Source: Phycisphaerae bacterium
GTDB taxonomy: Bacteria; Planctomycetota; Phycisphaerae; Phycisphaerales; SM1A02
Direction of reading: 5' to 3'
Assembly (NCBI GenBank): GCA_002862325.1
Contig: PKCT01000214.1
Location: 1-15,359 of the forward strand
Length of the DNA stretch: 15,359 bases
The translations under genes were made by a program, and so were the position numbers. The notes beneath the pieces were generated by a model. The model was not told where the DNA came from. It did no database searches and was given only the letters and a program-made list of their open reading frames with translations. The stretch's first letter is position 1. Each line of letters opens with the position of its first letter. Shown here piece after piece: positions 13,342-15,359 of this stretch.

Positions 13342-15045
13342 TCACCGCAATCGCTGGAGCATGGGACGTTCCGGCATGAGGACGTCGTGGAACCCGCAGC
13401 GAAAGACCCCCCTGGGGTCGTAGCGCTGGAGCTGCACCACCGCCCGACCGAAGCCGTTCCCGATCGAGGCCGGAATCCTGCTCGCGGCCGTTCGCTTGCT
13501 CCGCCAGGGACCGTCGACGGTGTACCCCCAGCCCTTCGACCACTCGACGCGACACATGGCTTCGTCGTCGTTGTATCGGTCGAAGAGCCACTCCTCCAGC
13601 TCGGTGTAGAAGGCCCCGGCGGAAGGCGTTCCCGGAAGCGTCAGGAGATCGAGCCAGACGGCGACATCGAAGTCGGGATGGTCGGGATCGGGTCGGACGG
13701 CGGAGAGCGCCGCGGGCCGCGCTCCATCGAGCTCGACATCCGACGCATGATCGAGACCGGTGACCCGGATCTCCATCGGACCGTTGATCGGATATTCCCC
13801 GCGATCGCGATAGGTCTCGACCAGTGCGTCGTACTTCTGGACGAACTCGTGCAGGACCCGCTGGACATTCGAACGGCGAGTCACGATCGCGTATCCGTTC
13901 GCGGTGACCCGCAACGTGGTCGGACGGACGTAGAGGAGCAGATTCTTCGAGGCGCCCCAGATGTCGTATCCACCTTCGAAGGTGAGACCCAGAACGGTCG
14001 CCGCGTACATCACGCCACCGAAGGTCGGCGTCAGTCCGGGCGACCCCGCGACGATGTCCTCGACCAGTTGCGTCGCCTCGTCCGAGAGGTTGTCGGAGAA
14101 CGCGTAGTTGTAGGGCGAGTCGACTCGTCGAGACCAGAAGGGGCGATTCGGTTCCACCGTCCACACCTTGAGCCAGGGGTTCGCGGTGAACGGATACCAG
14201 ATCGCCTCGAGGCGACCACTCTCGGCGAGGAAGTCGGCGAAGAGCCGACCGCCCGATCCCGGCGGACCGAACAGTTCATCGCCCGAGATGCTGGTCCAGC
14301 TTTCACAGCGAAGATTGTGGTTCGGCTCGACGCGAAGCACCGCCTCCACCAGGAGCGTGCGGCCGAGGCCGACCAGGAGACCGTCGATCCCGGGATCACG
14401 ACGATCGAAGCGACGTGCGACGTACCGTTCCTCGTCGTCGTCCCAGACGATCGCGACGAGTTCGAGGATCCGATTGCTCATCGTGCCCCAGGTCTGTCCG
14501 CTGACCGACCCCTCGCCTTCCGCCCGGACGCCCGTTCCGTGACCATCGATCGCGAGCACACCCCCGACCGAGAGATCACCCGGCGCCGGGCACGAGGTGA
14601 CGCCGCATCCCTGGTCCTCGAGGAAGCGGAGCAGCGATTTCATCGAGGTGCCGGTCTTGACCCGCACCGAGGTCGCGTCGACCATCTCCGCGCCGGAGAA
14701 TCCGGCGGTCATGTCGACCACGACCGCCTTCCGGCCGTCGCGACGAGACGACACCACGATCGGGGACCAGTTATGACTCTGACCGCGCGGACGAACCCGC
14801 CACCCCGCATCCGCCGCCCAGTTCACGATGCGAACCAGATCCTCGACGGTCTGCGGCCGTACGGTCCAGAGATCGTCGACCACGATCTCTCCCGACCAGT
14901 TCTCGAATCTCTCGCGACCGATCTGCACCCCACTGGGAAATCCCGGAGGAACACCGCCCGCGGAAGACGCCGCAGACACCGGCTTCAAGCGGGTCCAGCC
15001 CGCGGCGGCGACGCCGCTGATCGTCAGAAATCGTCTTCGGTCCAT
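13342..15045 (-). CDS. Tat-exported FAD-linked oxidase, type II cholesterol-oxidase-like
   Basis: The 567-residue protein has a twin-arginine signal (MDRRRFLTISGVAAAGW), so it should be exported folded. A PCMH-type FAD-binding domain (about 55-250) contains RGQSHNWSP (88-96), CPAPGDLSVGGVLAIDGHGT and GTMSNRILELVAIVWD. The remainder resembles the substrate-binding domain of type II (VAO-family) cholesterol oxidases such as that of Brevibacterium. His91 in the SHNW segment may be the covalent FAD attachment site, by analogy recalled from that family. Such enzymes oxidise an alcohol with O2, making H2O2; a sterol substrate is plausible but not shown. Start at 15045 is preferred over 15168 because it begins the Tat signal and has GAGGGAG 8 nt upstream. 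It is convergent with gpmI and divergent from the P-loop gene. Confidence 0.85.
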   Translation of the reverse strand: MDRRRFLTISGVAAAGWTRLKPVSAASSAGGVPPGFPSGVQIGRERFENWSGEIVVDDLWTVRPQTVEDLVRIVNWAADAGWRVRPRGQSHNWSPIVVSSRRDGRKAVVVDMTAGFSGAEMVDATSVRVKTGTSMKSLLRFLEDQGCGVTSCPAPGDLSVGGVLAIDGHGTGVRAEGEGSVSGQTWGTMSNRILELVAIVWDDDEERYVARRFDRRDPGIDGLLVGLGRTLLVEAVLRVEPNHNLRCESWTSISGDELFGPPGSGGRLFADFLAESGRLEAIWYPFTANPWLKVWTVEPNRPFWSRRVDSPYNYAFSDNLSDEATQLVEDIVAGSPGLTPTFGGVMYAATVLGLTFEGGYDIWGASKNLLLYVRPTTLRVTANGYAIVTRRSNVQRVLHEFVQKYDALVETYRDRGEYPINGPMEIRVTGLDHASDVELDGARPAALSAVRPDPDHPDFDVAVWLDLLTLPGTPSAGAFYTELEEWLFDRYNDDEAMCRVEWSKGWGYTVDGPWRSKRTAASRIPASIGNGFGRAVVQLQRYDPRGVFRCGFHDVLMPERPMLQRLR

Positions 15046-15141
15046 GATGCTCGCTCCCTCGCCGACCATCGCGGCGAACCTTGACCATACCATTGCCTCG
15101 CGTCGTTTCCTCCCCGAACCTCGAGGATCGAGTCCAACCCC

Positions 15142-15359
15142 ATGCGAATCGCGCTCGCCGGCACCCAATCGACGGGAAAGACGACGCTGGCCATCGCGCT
15201 CGCCGAGCGATTGGACGACGCCCGGGTCGAGGAGGAACCCATCCGGGCGGTGGCGAGGGCGACCGGTGAACCGCCCCCCAAGATCCCGACCGAGGCGGCC
15301 GAAGAGCGTCTCATCGACTACGGAACCGTGCGGATCGAATCGGCGGCGGCGGATCGCAC
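15142..15359 (+). CDS. P-loop NTPase, NadR/AAA-like, N-terminal part only
   Basis: The 72 visible codons start with MRIALAGTQSTGKTTLAIAL, a strand plus Walker A (GTQSTGKT at residues 7-14) of the short kinase type seen in NadR-like nicotinamide-riboside kinases and AAA_28 ATPases. A helix and EEEPIRAVARATGEPPP follow, and the frame is open to the window edge. In NadR-like proteins a strand ending in E/D-x-x-R-x-x-A follows the P-loop, and EEPIRAVAR fits that. The call is limited because most of the protein is missing. The ATG follows a weak GAGG sequence about 15 nt upstream. Confidence 0.75.
   Translation, partial: MRIALAGTQSTGKTTLAIALAERLDDARVEEEPIRAVARATGEPPPKIPTEAAEERLIDYGTVRIESAAADR

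Noticed and set aside
13387..15084. Plus-strand open frame of 565 codons opposite the FAD oxidase
   Set aside because: Antisense shadow; the minus-strand protein has a Tat signal and FAD-domain motifs, this one has none.
1..15359. CRISPR array, insertion sequence, tRNA or integrase signature
   Set aside because: No spaced direct repeats, transposase-like protein, cloverleaf or terminal inverted repeats were found; the only repeats are the two 12-bp tandem arrays and short palindromes.

Overview
This window is high-GC, densely packed bacterial DNA. Several signs point to a planctomycete, most likely Phycisphaerae-like. These are a membrane Ser/Thr kinase with an extracytoplasmic beta-propeller-like sensor, a very large type I signal peptidase with an inserted beta-rich domain, tandem DUF481 outer-membrane barrels, and small lineage-specific membrane proteins. 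The taxonomic call is inference from gene content and composition, not from a marker gene.

Layout. Positions 1-212 (minus) read out of the window as a fragment resembling the eukaryotic-type folate/biopterin transporter (BT1) family; codon use looks unlike the rest, so this end may be a chimeric join. Then on the minus strand come a TM2-like small membrane protein (426-716), a PknB-type kinase (854-3784) and signal peptidase I (3829-5474, interrupted by a frameshift near 4212-4226). Divergent from these is guanylate kinase gmk (5530-6153), convergent with thymidylate kinase tmk (6174-6821, minus). A plus-strand pair follows, a two-TM protein with split CxxC knuckles (6901-7386) overlapping a PglD/NeuD-type acyltransferase (7383-8021). 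A 12-bp triple repeat separates that pair from a convergent five-TM protein (8070-8834, minus). Next are two tandem DUF481 paralogs (8876-9712 and 9942-10745), a PLP-binding YggS/PROSC-type protein (10789-11622, minus), divergent gpmI (11704-13338), a Tat-exported FAD-linked sterol-oxidase-like enzyme (13342-15045, minus), and the start of a P-loop NTPase (15142 to the end).

How the genes fit together. Most are housekeeping genes (nucleotide kinases, glycolysis, PLP homeostasis, protein secretion) mixed with envelope functions (signal peptidase, kinase sensor, outer-membrane barrels, Tat oxidase). No mobile element, CRISPR array, tRNA or rRNA was seen. The most coherent non-genic pattern is a hexamer TAnnnT (once CATAGT) 6-7 nt upstream of the start codon of seven genes that lack a Shine-Dalgarno site. 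This suggests leaderless transcription, while genes inside operons or with longer leaders carry recognisable ribosome binding sites. I did not find a clear novel defence or biosynthetic system.
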